In this document: positions 23,160-31,510 of the stretch, piece by piece
Position numbering within the stretch: the stretch's first letter is position 1
How the letters are laid out: every line of letters starts with the position of its first letter
From: an uncultured Anaerolineae bacterium
Lineage (GTDB): Bacteria; Chloroflexota; Anaerolineae; Aggregatilineales; Phototrophicaceae
Assembly: GCA_937922795.1 (NCBI GenBank)
Contig: CALAJK010000031.1
Location: forward strand, 1-40,415
Length of the DNA: 40,415 nt
Reading direction: 5' to 3'
Translations under genes and position numbers: made by a program
Notes under the pieces: generated by a model
Databases searched by the model: none
Told to the model about the DNA's origin: nothing
The model's input: only the letters and a program-made list of their open reading frames with translations

Positions 23160-23996
23160 ATGAGCGTGATCTCGAACCCCACCGTCTTGTCCGGCGTCCG
23201 CCGCGCCGAAGTCGTGCGCAGCATGCCGTTTCCGCTCCAGGTGATAACCATGACCTGGCGCAACTTGGTGACGATCTTCCGCACGCCGGCGGCCGTCATC
23301 CCAACGCTGATCATCAGCGCCTTCTTCCTGTTGGTCTACAACTCGTCGCTGGGCGGCGCATCGAACTTCGTGCCCGGCCTGATCGGCCAGAGCTACCTGG
23401 GCTTCATCCTGCCGGTGTCGGTGGTCAGCGCCGCTTTGGGCGGCGCGGGCGTGGCCGGGCAGGCCATCGTGCGCGACATCGAAAGCGGCTACTTCAACAA
23501 GCTGCTGCTGACGCCCGCCAGCCGGGGCGCGCTGGTGTTGGGCGCAATGCTGGCTGGGGCGATCATCTTGGCGCTGCAAACCAGCCTGGTGACGGTGGTC
23601 GGCCTGCTGATGGGCTTACAGCCGAAAACCGGCCTGCCGGGCATCCTGGTCATGTTGGGGCTGGCGCTGCTGCTGGGGACGGCCTTCGCCGGCTTCACCG
23701 TCGCCATGGCGCTGCGCAGCGGCAACGCCGCCGCTACCCAGGGCGCTACCTTCCTGTTCTTCCCGCTGACCTTCCTGACGTCGACCTTCGTCCCGATCAA
23801 CCTGCTCAGCGGTTGGATCCGCACCGCCGCCGAGATCAACCCGGTGACCTACGTGCTGGACGCGATGCGCGCTCTGCTCAATACTGGCTGGGATGCTCAG
23901 ATCGTACTGCGCGGCCTGGTGGCCATCCTGATCATGGCGATGCTGACGTTCACGTTCGCCATGGCCAGTCTGCGCGCTCGCACCCGCCGCCGCTAA
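23160..23996 (+). CDS. ABC-2 type permease, DrrB type
   Basis: A 278-residue membrane subunit with an N-terminal amphipathic region and six hydrophobic segments. The ABC-2 signature lies in the middle (AGQAIVRDIESGYFNKLLLTPASRGALVLG, seen at about residues 98-127), and FPLTFLTSTFVPINLLSGW followed by INPVTYVLDAMRALL is close to DrrB. AAGGA at 23145-23149 precedes the ATG. It forms the exporter with the ATPase upstream. An intrinsic terminator ends the operon. Confidence 0.9.
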   Translation: MSVISNPTVLSGVRRAEVVRSMPFPLQVITMTWRNLVTIFRTPAAVIPTLIISAFFLLVYNSSLGGASNFVPGLIGQSYLGFILPVSVVSAALGGAGVAGQAIVRDIESGYFNKLLLTPASRGALVLGAMLAGAIILALQTSLVTVVGLLMGLQPKTGLPGILVMLGLALLLGTAFAGFTVAMALRSGNAAATQGATFLFFPLTFLTSTFVPINLLSGWIRTAAEINPVTYVLDAMRALLNTGWDAQIVLRGLVAILIMAMLTFTFAMASLRARTRRR

Positions 23997-24022
23997 GCTG
24001 ACCTGCTGCCCCTAGTTCTTGT

Positions 24023-24054
24023 GGACGCCTCTCGCTGGGCGTCCGTTTGTTTTC
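24023..24054 (+). terminator. Intrinsic terminator of the ABC operon
   Basis: GGACGCC (24023-24029) pairs with GGCGTCC (24038-24044), with an 8-base loop, followed by GTTTGTTTT. It lies between the permease and the convergent endonuclease-like gene. Confidence 0.75.
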
Positions 24055-24069
24055 AGAGCGGAGGTTCGG

Positions 24070-24963
24070 TCAATCCTCGTCGGCAGGCTCGGCGGCTTTG
24101 CCGTCGCGCAGGTCGTGCAGGCGGCGGTATGTAGCCTGCAGCACCAGCGCGTCCGCTGTGTGGAACGGCTCCGGCGCTTCGACGCCGCACGTCCCCTCCA
24201 CGCCGAAATCCAGGAACGCCTGCAGCAGGTCGCGGTAGCGCAGGTCGGCTTCGTTCAATGGCAGGTGTTCTTTCTCGCCTTTAGGGGTGTAAGCGATGCC
24301 GCTGAGGTGAAAGTGCAGCCGTTTCAAGCCGGCCTCGCCCAGCGCCGCCCGTACCTTCGTCAGCGCGGCGGCGAATTCGTCGTAGCTGTTGAACGATCCA
24401 TCGCCGGCGCGGGCGTGCAGGTGCGCCCAGTCAATACACGGCAGCACGCCGGGCACGTCGCGGCTGAGCTGCAGCACCTCGTCCAGGCTGCCGAACATGG
24501 CCGGCTTGCCCATCGTCTCCGGGCGCAGGACAACATCCACCCCCTCCTCGCGCAGGATGCCGGTCAGCTCCAGCAGTTTTTGTTTGGCGCGCTCGTACAC
24601 CTGCTCCGGCGGTTGGTTGTGGTAGCTGCCGGGGTGGAACACGATGTCGCGCGCGCCGGCCAGGAAACCCTTACGCGCCGCCGCCAGCAGGCGCTCGTCA
24701 CTTTTGGCCATCAGTTCCGCCGTCTGGCTGTTCAGATTGATATAATAGGGGGCGTGGATGCTGAGCGTCACGCTGTGCCGGACGGCCGCCGCCTGAATGT
24801 CGGCGCAGGTCTGGTCGCTGACGCGCACGCTTTGTACCCAGGCGATCTCCAGGTGGTCAAGCCCAAGCTGGCGGATATGGGCGATGGCGGCGGGCGTCCC
24901 AGACTCCGGCGTGGTCTGCGGCGACCCGACTGTGCCGAATCGCAGGCTGAGAAGCTGGTTCAA
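24070..24963 (-). CDS. Endonuclease IV-like (AP endonuclease family 2) TIM-barrel protein
   Basis: A 297-residue TIM barrel related to endonuclease IV / xylose-isomerase-like metal enzymes. Metal-binding segments in order: LSIHAPYYINLNS, IVFHPGSY, VLRPETMGKPAMFG, PCIDWAHLHARAGD, HFHLSGIAYTPKGEKEHLPL and CGVEAPE. This series of His/Glu/Asp positions is that of the three-metal site of archaeal-type endonuclease IV, and TMGK is a family signature. It would cut at abasic sites. The start is TTG at 24963, since the nearby ATG is out of frame and the conserved region LRFGTVGSP begins at once. It diverges from the M50 gene with 92 bases between. Confidence 0.8.
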   Translation of the reverse strand: MNQLLSLRFGTVGSPQTTPESGTPAAIAHIRQLGLDHLEIAWVQSVRVSDQTCADIQAAAVRHSVTLSIHAPYYINLNSQTAELMAKSDERLLAAARKGFLAGARDIVFHPGSYHNQPPEQVYERAKQKLLELTGILREEGVDVVLRPETMGKPAMFGSLDEVLQLSRDVPGVLPCIDWAHLHARAGDGSFNSYDEFAAALTKVRAALGEAGLKRLHFHLSGIAYTPKGEKEHLPLNEADLRYRDLLQAFLDFGVEGTCGVEAPEPFHTADALVLQATYRRLHDLRDGKAAEPADED

Positions 24964-25055
24964 GGCGGTTCATCTTTCTGGTGGATGGCCGACGGCAGCC
25001 GGGAGCGCAGCAGCGCCCGGCCGTTTAGCGCTATTGTAGCGAAGTTGAGGGAGTC

Positions 25056-25781
25056 ATGCTGGTCGAAGATCTGCGCGCCCATCACCTGCGGGGGCTGCTC
25101 ATCCTGGCGGCGGCCATCGTCATCGTGTTCATCCTGTGGAATGTGCCGCAGGTCAGCTTCCTGCTGTATCCGTTCCGCCTGTTCGTGACTTATGTCCACG
25201 AGGCCGGTCATGGCCTGGCCGCTATCCTCACCGGCGGGCAGTTCCTGGGGTTTGAGGTCTACAGCAACGGCGCGGGTGAGGCGGCCACAGCCGGCGGCAT
25301 CCGCGCGGTCATCCTGCCGGCAGGTTACCTGGGGGCGGCGCTGTTTGGAGCCGTCCTGTTCTACCTGACCAACCGGCTGCGCCAGACGCGCGCCATCGCC
25401 GCCGCGCTGGGGCTGCTGCTGATCGCCTTCTCGCTGTTGTTCGGGCGCTTCGCCTCGACTGCGCTGGTCGTCGGGCTGGCGTTCGGCCTGGCGCTGGTCC
25501 TGCTGGCTTGGAACGCCTCGGCGCTGGTCAACGCGCTGGTGCTGAACGTCCTGGCGCTCATGACCGGTCTCAATGCCGTCCTCGATTTGTGGATCCTGGC
25601 GCATAACAGCACCATCACCGCCAACGGCGGCACGCTGCGCAACGACGCCGCCGCTTTTTCCGCCGATGTCTTTCCGTTAGTGCCGCCGGCGGTATGGGCG
25701 TTGGTGTGGGCGGTGCTGGCCGTGCTGATGCTCGGCCTGGCCGCCTGGTACAGCGTGGTGCGGCCGCTGCGTCAGGGTTAG
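25056..25781 (+). CDS. M50B-type membrane metallopeptidase
   Basis: A 241-residue integral membrane protein. The zinc motif HEAGH is at residues 48-52 (YVHEAGHGLAAILTGG), within the second hydrophobic segment. A GG-containing loop and about six more helices follow. The second part of the zinc site may be LNVLALMTGLNAVLDLW, which has an Asp in the position used by M50 proteases (N-x-x-P/L-x-x-x-x-D-like). The layout matches the M50B group of unknown substrate. The start has no strong ribosome binding site (GAGGGAG, 25047-25053, is very close to the ATG). Confidence 0.78.
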   Translation: MLVEDLRAHHLRGLLILAAAIVIVFILWNVPQVSFLLYPFRLFVTYVHEAGHGLAAILTGGQFLGFEVYSNGAGEAATAGGIRAVILPAGYLGAALFGAVLFYLTNRLRQTRAIAAALGLLLIAFSLLFGRFASTALVVGLAFGLALVLLAWNASALVNALVLNVLALMTGLNAVLDLWILAHNSTITANGGTLRNDAAAFSADVFPLVPPAVWALVWAVLAVLMLGLAAWYSVVRPLRQG

Positions 25782-25882
25782 CAGCGCCCGCTCCTGTCCC
25801 TCTGTTCCTCGGACGCTGTCGGCTGCCCAGCAAGCGCCTTCGCCCCTAGAGCTGAGGGAGAGCGCCAGTCACCATGTATTGT

Positions 25883-25936
25883 GCTCGCGCCCGCGGGTGA
25901 AGGATGCTTTCGCTGGCCGAAAGCCGGAGCGCGAGC
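25883..25936. repeat. Nested stem-loop upstream of nth
   Basis: The outer arms GCTCGCGC (25883-25890) and GCGCGAGC (25929-25936) and the inner hairpin CTTTCG-CTGGC-CGAAAG (25907-25923) are all perfect. They lie in the 244-base spacer before nth, which has no supported gene. A terminator or a small structured RNA is possible. Confidence 0.4.
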
Positions 25937-25990
25937 GCGTGAAACGCTGCTGCCTCGCCGTCTGGGATGCGGCGACCCGGCCATCTTCAG

Positions 25991-26018
25991 TTGCCCGAAA
26001 CCAGTTCCGGCGTACAAT
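25991..26018 (+). promoter_or_regulatory. Promoter of nth, probably giving a leaderless message
   Basis: TTGCCC (25991-25996), a 16-base spacer, and TACAAT (26013-26018). Only seven bases separate the -10 box from the ATG at 26026, so the transcript would start at or next to the start codon. Confidence 0.55.
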
Positions 26019-26025
26019 GTGAGAT

Positions 26026-26727
26026 ATGTCAAAGCGCGACTCCATCCAGAACGGGCCAGATTTCGCACGCCGCCAGGCCAAGTATGCGCCGGTGCGCGCC
26101 GCCTTGACGGAGATGTACGGCTATCCCGAATGGCGGCCGTCGCTGCCGCCGGTGGACGAGCTGGTAGCCTGCATCCTCAGCCAGAGCACCACCGACCTCA
26201 ACAGCGAACGGGCGTTCGACGCGCTCAAAGCCCGCTACCCCACCTGGGAGGCGGTGCGCGATGCGCCAGTCGAGGAGCTGGTGCAGGTCATCCACAGCGC
26301 CGGTCTAGCCAACCAGAAGGCGCCCCGCATTCAGGAGGCGCTGCGCTTCATCGAACGCGAACGCGGCGCGATCAACCTGGATTTCCTGGCCGACCTGCCG
26401 CCGGCGGAAGCCCGCGCCTGGCTGACGCGCCTGCGCGGCGTGGGGATGAAGACCGCCTCGATCGTGATGTGCTTCGCCCTGAACCTGCCGGCCTTCCCGG
26501 TGGACACGCACGTCCACCGCGTCGGCCAGCGCATCGGCCTGCTGCCACCGGGCATCAGCGCCGACGATGCCCACGCCGTGATGGAGGCCATCGTTGAACC
26601 GCCGGATTACTACGCCTTCCACCTCAATCTCATCCGGCATGGGCGTGAAATCTGCCAGGCGCGGCGGCCGCGCTGCGAGCGCTGTCCGCTGACCGGGCAT
26701 TGTGATCATTATCAGCGAGGGACGTGA
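26026..26727 (+). CDS. nth: Endonuclease III family DNA glycosylase/AP lyase
   Basis: A 233-residue base-excision-repair enzyme. It shows the helix-hairpin-helix with the catalytic lysine (LRGVGMKTASIVM), the catalytic aspartate in FPVDTHVHRVGQRIGL, and the C-terminal [4Fe-4S] cluster as C-x6-C-x2-C-x5-C (CQARRPRCERCPLTGHC). The N-terminal extension of about 25 residues is longer than in E. coli Nth. It acts on oxidised pyrimidines, or possibly on mismatches in some relatives. It heads a tight gene run: the histidine kinase starts nine bases after its stop. Confidence 0.92.
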   Translation: MSKRDSIQNGPDFARRQAKYAPVRAALTEMYGYPEWRPSLPPVDELVACILSQSTTDLNSERAFDALKARYPTWEAVRDAPVEELVQVIHSAGLANQKAPRIQEALRFIERERGAINLDFLADLPPAEARAWLTRLRGVGMKTASIVMCFALNLPAFPVDTHVHRVGQRIGLLPPGISADDAHAVMEAIVEPPDYYAFHLNLIRHGREICQARRPRCERCPLTGHCDHYQRGT

Positions 26728-26736
26728 TCCGCGATC

Positions 26737-28584
26737 ATGACCAGCAACCCGCCGCCCCCTGCCAATTCGCTCGCCGACCACGAGCTGGCCAGCGTGCGCC
26801 AGAACCTCGACCTGCTGCGCAGCCAGGCGCAGGCTGGCAAAGTTGATCTCGCCTTTCTGACCCGGCAGATCGACGCGCTTTCCGATGTGCTGGCGCGCGT
26901 GGAGGCTGAACGCCAGCAGCGCAAGAAAGAAGGCCGCTTTCAGGCGCTGTACAACGTCAGCCGTCTGCTCGGCTCGTCGCTCGACTTGCAGGTGGTGCTC
27001 GACCAAGTGATGGATGCCATCATCCATCTGACGTCCGCCGAGCGCGGTTTCTTGATGCTGCGCGACGACGACGGCGGCCTGACGGTCAAGGCCGCCCGCA
27101 ACCTCGACCAGAAGACGCTGACCAGCGACCATTTCAAGTTCAGCCGGACGATCGCCAACCAGGTGCTGGACACGGGCAAGCCCATCCTGACCACCAACGC
27201 CACCGAAGACCCGCGCTTCTCCGCCCAGGCCAGCATCATCGGCCAGGCGCTGCGCAGCATCATGGCCACGCCGCTGCGGGCGCGGGGCGAGGTGATCGGC
27301 GTGGTCTACGTGGACAACCGCATGATGGCTGGGCTGTTCAACGAGGATGACTTGGCGGCGCTGGACACCTTCGCCGGGCAGGCGGCGATAGCGCTCGATA
27401 ACGCCCGGCTGTTCAGCGAGACCGACCAGCAGCTCCAGGCGCGGGTGGAGCAGCTCACTCAACTGCGCCGGATTGACCGGATGCTGAACGAGACGCTGGA
27501 CGCCGACAAAGCCATGCAGATCACACTGGAGTGGGCCTGCCGTCTGTCGAACGCGGTCAGCGGCCATCTGGGGCTGCTGCAAGGCGACCCGCCCCATGTC
27601 CGGGCGCTGCACCATTATGGCCTGGAGCCGGGCGCAGAGCCGCCTGAACTGCTCGATCTGGCCTACCCCGGCGTCAAGCAGGTGATCGCCACCGGCCGGC
27701 CGCTGACCCTTGACTCTGGCCAGCCTGTGGCCATCGTGCCCATCAACCGTGAGTCTAAAGTGCTGGGTGTGGTGGTGATCCGCCACGCCGGCGGCGAAGC
27801 CTTCACGCCGGAACAGCAGGATCTGATCGAGCGCATGGTGGGCCGCGCCGCCGTCGCCATCGAGAACGCCCGCCTGTACGCGGCGGTGCAGGCCGCCGAC
27901 CGCGCCAAGAGCGAGTTCGTCGGCGTCGTCGCCCATGACCTGAAAGTGCCCATGACCAGCATCGCCGGCTACTCCGATCTGACGCTGATGCTGGGCGGCA
28001 TCTCCGAGCGCCAGCAGGAATTCCTCAAGCGCATCAAAGATACAGTCAAGCGCATGGAGGCGCTGGTCTCCGACCTAGCCGACATCAGCCGCATTGAGAG
28101 CGGCCACTTCTTCATGGACGAAACGCGGGTGTCGGTGGCCGAGATCGTGCAGGCGCTGCGGGATGGCACGATGACCCAGATGCAGCAGCACAACCACCAG
28201 TACGTGGAAGATATCGAACCGGATCTGCCAGATATGCACATAGACTACTACCGGCTGCTGCAAGTGCTGACCAATCTGGTCAGCAACGCCTACAAGTACA
28301 CACCGGACGGCGGCACGATCACGCTCCGCGTCCGCCGCGCCGGCCAGCGCATAGCCTTCAGCGTTCAGGATACTGGCATCGGCCTGTCCAGCGAGGCGAT
28401 CGCCATGTTGGGCACCAAGTTCTGGCGGGCAGAGGACGATTTCACCCGGTCGCGCCCTGGCTCCGGCCTGGGCTTTGCGATCACGCGCAGCCTAGTGGAG
28501 CAGATGGGCAGCCACATCCAGATCGAGAGCGAACCTGGGCGGGGCAGCACCTTCACGTTTGACGTGGCGATTGCCGAAGATTGA
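26737..28584 (+). CDS. Cytoplasmic GAF-domain sensor histidine kinase
   Basis: A 615-residue kinase. Residues about 15-70 are coiled coil. GAF1 (about 70-225) includes SAERGFLMLRDDDGGLTV and SIMATPLRARGEVIGVVYVDN. GAF2 (about 235-385) is more divergent (LGLLQGDPPHVRALHHYG, VAIVPINRESKVLGVVVI). The HisKA domain has the phospho-acceptor H400 in VVAHDLKVPMTSIAGYS, followed by the ATPase boxes NLVSNAYKYTPDGG, DTGIGL and GSGLGFAI. There is no transmembrane helix, so the signal is cytoplasmic. No response regulator is in the window. It is co-directional and nearly contiguous with nth and the PIG-L gene. Confidence 0.92.
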   Translation: MTSNPPPPANSLADHELASVRQNLDLLRSQAQAGKVDLAFLTRQIDALSDVLARVEAERQQRKKEGRFQALYNVSRLLGSSLDLQVVLDQVMDAIIHLTSAERGFLMLRDDDGGLTVKAARNLDQKTLTSDHFKFSRTIANQVLDTGKPILTTNATEDPRFSAQASIIGQALRSIMATPLRARGEVIGVVYVDNRMMAGLFNEDDLAALDTFAGQAAIALDNARLFSETDQQLQARVEQLTQLRRIDRMLNETLDADKAMQITLEWACRLSNAVSGHLGLLQGDPPHVRALHHYGLEPGAEPPELLDLAYPGVKQVIATGRPLTLDSGQPVAIVPINRESKVLGVVVIRHAGGEAFTPEQQDLIERMVGRAAVAIENARLYAAVQAADRAKSEFVGVVAHDLKVPMTSIAGYSDLTLMLGGISERQQEFLKRIKDTVKRMEALVSDLADISRIESGHFFMDETRVSVAEIVQALRDGTMTQMQQHNHQYVEDIEPDLPDMHIDYYRLLQVLTNLVSNAYKYTPDGGTITLRVRRAGQRIAFSVQDTGIGLSSEAIAMLGTKFWRAEDDFTRSRPGSGLGFAITRSLVEQMGSHIQIESEPGRGSTFTFDVAIAED

Positions 28585-28587
28585 CCA

Positions 28588-29367
28588 ATGCATGTGTTTC
28601 TATCCCCACATTTCGATGATGCTGTGCTGAGCTGCGGCGGCACTATCCACCGTTTGGCGCGGTCGGGGCAGGCGGTGACAGTGCGCACCGTGATGGGGCA
28701 GAAACCGGACTTCCGCCATATCCCCCGGACCCCGGTCGTCGAGGAGCTGCACCGGCGTTGGGGCGGTGGGGAGGACATCGTCAACCGGCGCATCGTCGAG
28801 GAAGACGAGGCTGTGCGCGCGCTGGGCGCGACGTCGCAGCGCATGACCATCTGGCCGGACGGCCTCTACCGCACCTCGCGCCGGGGCGAAGCGCTCTATC
28901 CCACCCGCGAGGCGCTGACCGCGGACCTCCACCCGGATGATCTGGCGGCGCATCTGATCCCGACGATTGCGCTGTCGCCGCACGATCCGGTGCGGGTGCT
29001 GTACGCGCCGTTGGGCGCCGGCAATCATGTCGACCACCAGATCGTCCGCAACTGGGCGCTGGTGCTGAAGCGGCACAATCCGGGGTTGGTTGTGAAGCTG
29101 TACGCGGAATTTCCCCATGCCGAGGATGAGCGCGCGCTGAATGACGCCATGCTGTTCTACCGGCCGTTGGGGCTGTCGCTGCGCACCGAGCGGATGATCC
29201 TCAGCGAGGCTGACGCGCAGGCGCGGATCGTCGCCTGCGCCCATTTTCGCACCCAGATCGGCATCTTGTGGGAGGATGAGCGCGCGCTGGCGGCGCAAAT
29301 TCGCCAGGCGCTGCTGCGCGCTGGGGAGGGACAGCCAGCAGAAGTGTATTGGTGTCTGCCTGATTGA
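28588..29367 (+). CDS. PIG-L/LmbE-family deacetylase
   Basis: A 259-residue zinc-dependent N-deacetylase-like protein. The PIG-L signature is SPHFDDAVLSCGG at residues 6-18 (H8, D10, D11), with the second metal motif AGNHVDHQIVRNW (H-x-D-H). Members remove acetyl groups from N-acetylglucosamine-linked small molecules or lipids. The sequence gives no substrate. It starts three bases after the GAF kinase stop, so it is translated from the same message. Confidence 0.88.
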   Translation: MHVFLSPHFDDAVLSCGGTIHRLARSGQAVTVRTVMGQKPDFRHIPRTPVVEELHRRWGGGEDIVNRRIVEEDEAVRALGATSQRMTIWPDGLYRTSRRGEALYPTREALTADLHPDDLAAHLIPTIALSPHDPVRVLYAPLGAGNHVDHQIVRNWALVLKRHNPGLVVKLYAEFPHAEDERALNDAMLFYRPLGLSLRTERMILSEADAQARIVACAHFRTQIGILWEDERALAAQIRQALLRAGEGQPAEVYWCLPD

Positions 29368-29370
29368 AGG

Positions 29371-29408
29371 CCGCCGGGATGGCGGAGACTGCGCCCCGTT
29401 GACGGGGC
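29371..29408. repeat. Two hairpins between PIG-L gene and kinase
   Basis: CCGCC-GGGAT-GGCGG (29371-29385) and GCCCCGT-TG-ACGGGGC (29393-29408) are perfect stem-loops that fill most of the 59-base spacer. There is no T-run. They may slow, process or protect the message inside the operon. Confidence 0.45.
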
Positions 29409-29426
29409 ACACGAGGGAGGAATGCC

Positions 29427-30305
29427 ATGTCGAACGACGCCCTGACGCAGGCGCGCGCCCTGCTGGAGGAACTAGCCCAGGCCGCCCGTGCCGGCGCGAT
29501 CATCCCGGTGCGGCTGCCGGGCCAGATCGAGGCGATCGCGCAGCTGGTGGCCAATGCGCAGGCCGCGCCAGCCGATGACCCAGCGCCTGCGCCAGACGTG
29601 GAGGCGCTGCTCCAAGAGCAGGCAGCGTTCATCTCCCACGCCATCCACGAACTGCGGACGCCGATGACCAGCATCCGCGGCTATGCCGATATGCTCAATT
29701 CGCCCAGCATGGGCCAGCTCAACGAGATGCAGCAGCAGTTTCTGGCGATCATCCGCACCAACGCCCGGCGTATGGAAGGGCTGATGCAGGATGTGAGCGA
29801 CTACAGCAAACTGCGCGCCGGCGTGCTGCGTATGAACCCCAAGATGGACATGTTCAAGAATATCGCCCAGGTGATCGAAAAGCAGGTGCGGCCGCTGGCC
29901 GAGGAGCTGGGGCGCGAGCTGACGTTCGACATCCCCTCCGGCCTGCCGATCCTCAACCTGGACAGCGACCTGCTGGCCAAAGCGCTGGTCAAGCTGGTCG
30001 AGAACGGCCTGCGCTACACGCCGGTTGAGGGCGGGTGGGTGCGGGTGAGCGCCAGCGCCGACGACCATCTGCTGCGTATCACCGTGCAGGACAACGGCAT
30101 CGGCATGACGCCGGACGAGCTGGCGCAGTTGGGCGTGGTGTATTTCCGGTCAGAGAATGAAGTCGTGCGCAGCTTCAAAGGCAGCGGTCTGGGCATCCCA
30201 GTGGCTTACGGCATCATTCGGCTGTTGGGCGGCTCGGTGGAGGTGGCCAGCCAGCCCGGCGCCGGGACGACGTTCACCGTGACCGTGGCGGGGATGACAG
30301 GATGA
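29427..30305 (+). CDS. Sensor histidine kinase, HisKA plus ATPase
   Basis: A 292-residue soluble kinase. The N-terminal 70 residues are helical and Ala-rich with no known sensor domain. HisKA has the phospho-acceptor H74 (ISHAIHELRTPMTSIRGY). The ATPase boxes are LVKLVENGLRYTPVEGG, DNGIGM and GSGLGIPVAYG. GGGAGG precedes the ATG. Its stop overlaps the next gene's ATG (ATGA, 30302-30305), a sign of translational coupling with that kinase-like protein. Confidence 0.9.
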   Translation: MSNDALTQARALLEELAQAARAGAIIPVRLPGQIEAIAQLVANAQAAPADDPAPAPDVEALLQEQAAFISHAIHELRTPMTSIRGYADMLNSPSMGQLNEMQQQFLAIIRTNARRMEGLMQDVSDYSKLRAGVLRMNPKMDMFKNIAQVIEKQVRPLAEELGRELTFDIPSGLPILNLDSDLLAKALVKLVENGLRYTPVEGGWVRVSASADDHLLRITVQDNGIGMTPDELAQLGVVYFRSENEVVRSFKGSGLGIPVAYGIIRLLGGSVEVASQPGAGTTFTVTVAGMTG

Positions 30306-31267
30306 ATAGGCCGCCGCTGCTGACGGTTGAACAGGCGCTGGAGGTGCTCAAACGGCTGCAAACGGCCGCCCCGCCGCCGACGGCGGACAAGCTGGCCGGC
30401 GTGATCGCGCTCGTCCAGAGCCTATCTGAGGAGAACGCCTACCTCAATACGCTGCTGCTGGACCACATGCCGGACGACGCGCCGCCCGTCGCCCGCGCCG
30501 ACGTTCCCTCGCCAGCGGCCAGCCGCGACAGCCGCACTGTGACCGACGAGCTGCGCCGGGCCGAGGCGCTGCCCGATGTGCCGCTGCTCGACCTGTTCGC
30601 CGGGCTGAACGACGCGCTGCGCCCGCCGCTGATCGCCATCCGCGGGCGGGCGGAACTGGTCCAGGCCGGGCTGCTGGGGCAGATCACGCCGGAGCAGGAT
30701 ACTTGGCTGCGGGCGATTGACGACAGCACAGCTCGCGCGTTCGCCGTGCTGGACGCGCTGCAGGAGATGATCGCGCTCAAACGCGGGCAGGTGCGGCTGG
30801 AGATCGTCAACTTCATCTCAACCGATCTGCTGACTGAAGGCTGGGAGCGGATCAAAGACCGGGTACGCCCCTACAATCATGACGTGACTATCCTAGCGCC
30901 GGAAGTGGTGCCGCTGGCGCGGGGCGATTTCTATCACGCGCTGGTCATCCTGACCGACATGCTGGACAACGCCATCCGCTACACGCCACCCGGCGGCCAG
31001 ATCCGCATGTCGGTGGACAACCTGGGCACGCATGTGCTGTTCAGCGTAACCGACAACGGCATCGGTCTAGCGCCGGAAGACCTGGCGCAGGTCGGCAAAC
31101 CGTTCTGGCGCGGCACGCAGCACAAACTGGTGCGCCAGCACAACGGAACCGGCCTGCGGCTGTTTCTGGCTCGACAGATGCTTGAGCTTTTGGACGGCGA
31201 GCTGATCTTCTCTGGCGAGCCGGGCCTGGGCAGCACCTTCAGCTTCGCCCTGCCCGCGCCAGTGTGA
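30302..31267 (+). CDS. Histidine-kinase-like protein without the phospho-acceptor His
   Basis: A 321-residue protein with the same fold order as its upstream neighbour. The HisKA helix reads LNDALRPPLIAIRGRAE, so the position of the acceptor His (H-E-L-R-T-P) holds D104. The ATPase part is kept: MLDNAIRYTPPGGQ, DNGIGLAPEDL, KPFWRG, and a G-box with GTGLRLFLA in place of GxGLGL. It may bind ATP and dimerise with, inhibit or regulate the active kinase it is coupled to. The N-terminal 95 residues are unlike any sensor I know. Confidence 0.8.
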   Translation: MNRPPLLTVEQALEVLKRLQTAAPPPTADKLAGVIALVQSLSEENAYLNTLLLDHMPDDAPPVARADVPSPAASRDSRTVTDELRRAEALPDVPLLDLFAGLNDALRPPLIAIRGRAELVQAGLLGQITPEQDTWLRAIDDSTARAFAVLDALQEMIALKRGQVRLEIVNFISTDLLTEGWERIKDRVRPYNHDVTILAPEVVPLARGDFYHALVILTDMLDNAIRYTPPGGQIRMSVDNLGTHVLFSVTDNGIGLAPEDLAQVGKPFWRGTQHKLVRQHNGTGLRLFLARQMLELLDGELIFSGEPGLGSTFSFALPAPV

Positions 31268-31395
31268 GGGGCAGGCAAACAAGCAAGCTGCGCCTGCTCA
31301 ATGGCAGGACATCGGGGATCGGGGTAGGGCTGAGCGCTCGCGCCTACATCGGCGCTGTGGATGCGCTCGCCCTGCTGGACAGCAGCCAAAAACAC

Positions 31396-31424
31396 TTTAC
31401 AGCCTAATCTTTTCATGTTATATT
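31396..31424 (+). promoter_or_regulatory. Promoter of greA
   Basis: TTTACA (31396-31401), a 17-base spacer, and TATATT (31419-31424), in a distinctly AT-rich patch. The transcript would begin near 31431, leaving a leader of about 113 bases. Confidence 0.65.
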
Positions 31425-31487
31425 ACAACCTCGAACGACACATAGCTCAACATCGGCTGCACTCGTCGAATTCACCTGGCCTATACC

Positions 31488-31510
31488 ACACAGCCTTGGC
31501 TGTGTTTTTT
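31488..31510 (+). terminator. Intrinsic terminator inside the greA leader (attenuator)
   Basis: ACACAGCC (31488-31495) pairs with GGCTGTGT (31498-31505), a short TT centre, followed at once by TTTTT (31506-31510). It lies between the greA promoter and its ribosome binding site, so transcripts ending here would be short leader RNAs of about 80 bases. Confidence 0.7.

Noticed and set aside
26305-27936. A 543-codon minus-strand frame across nth and the GAF kinase
   Set aside because: It covers parts of two well-supported plus-strand genes and has His/Arg/Gln-rich composition; it is an antisense shadow.
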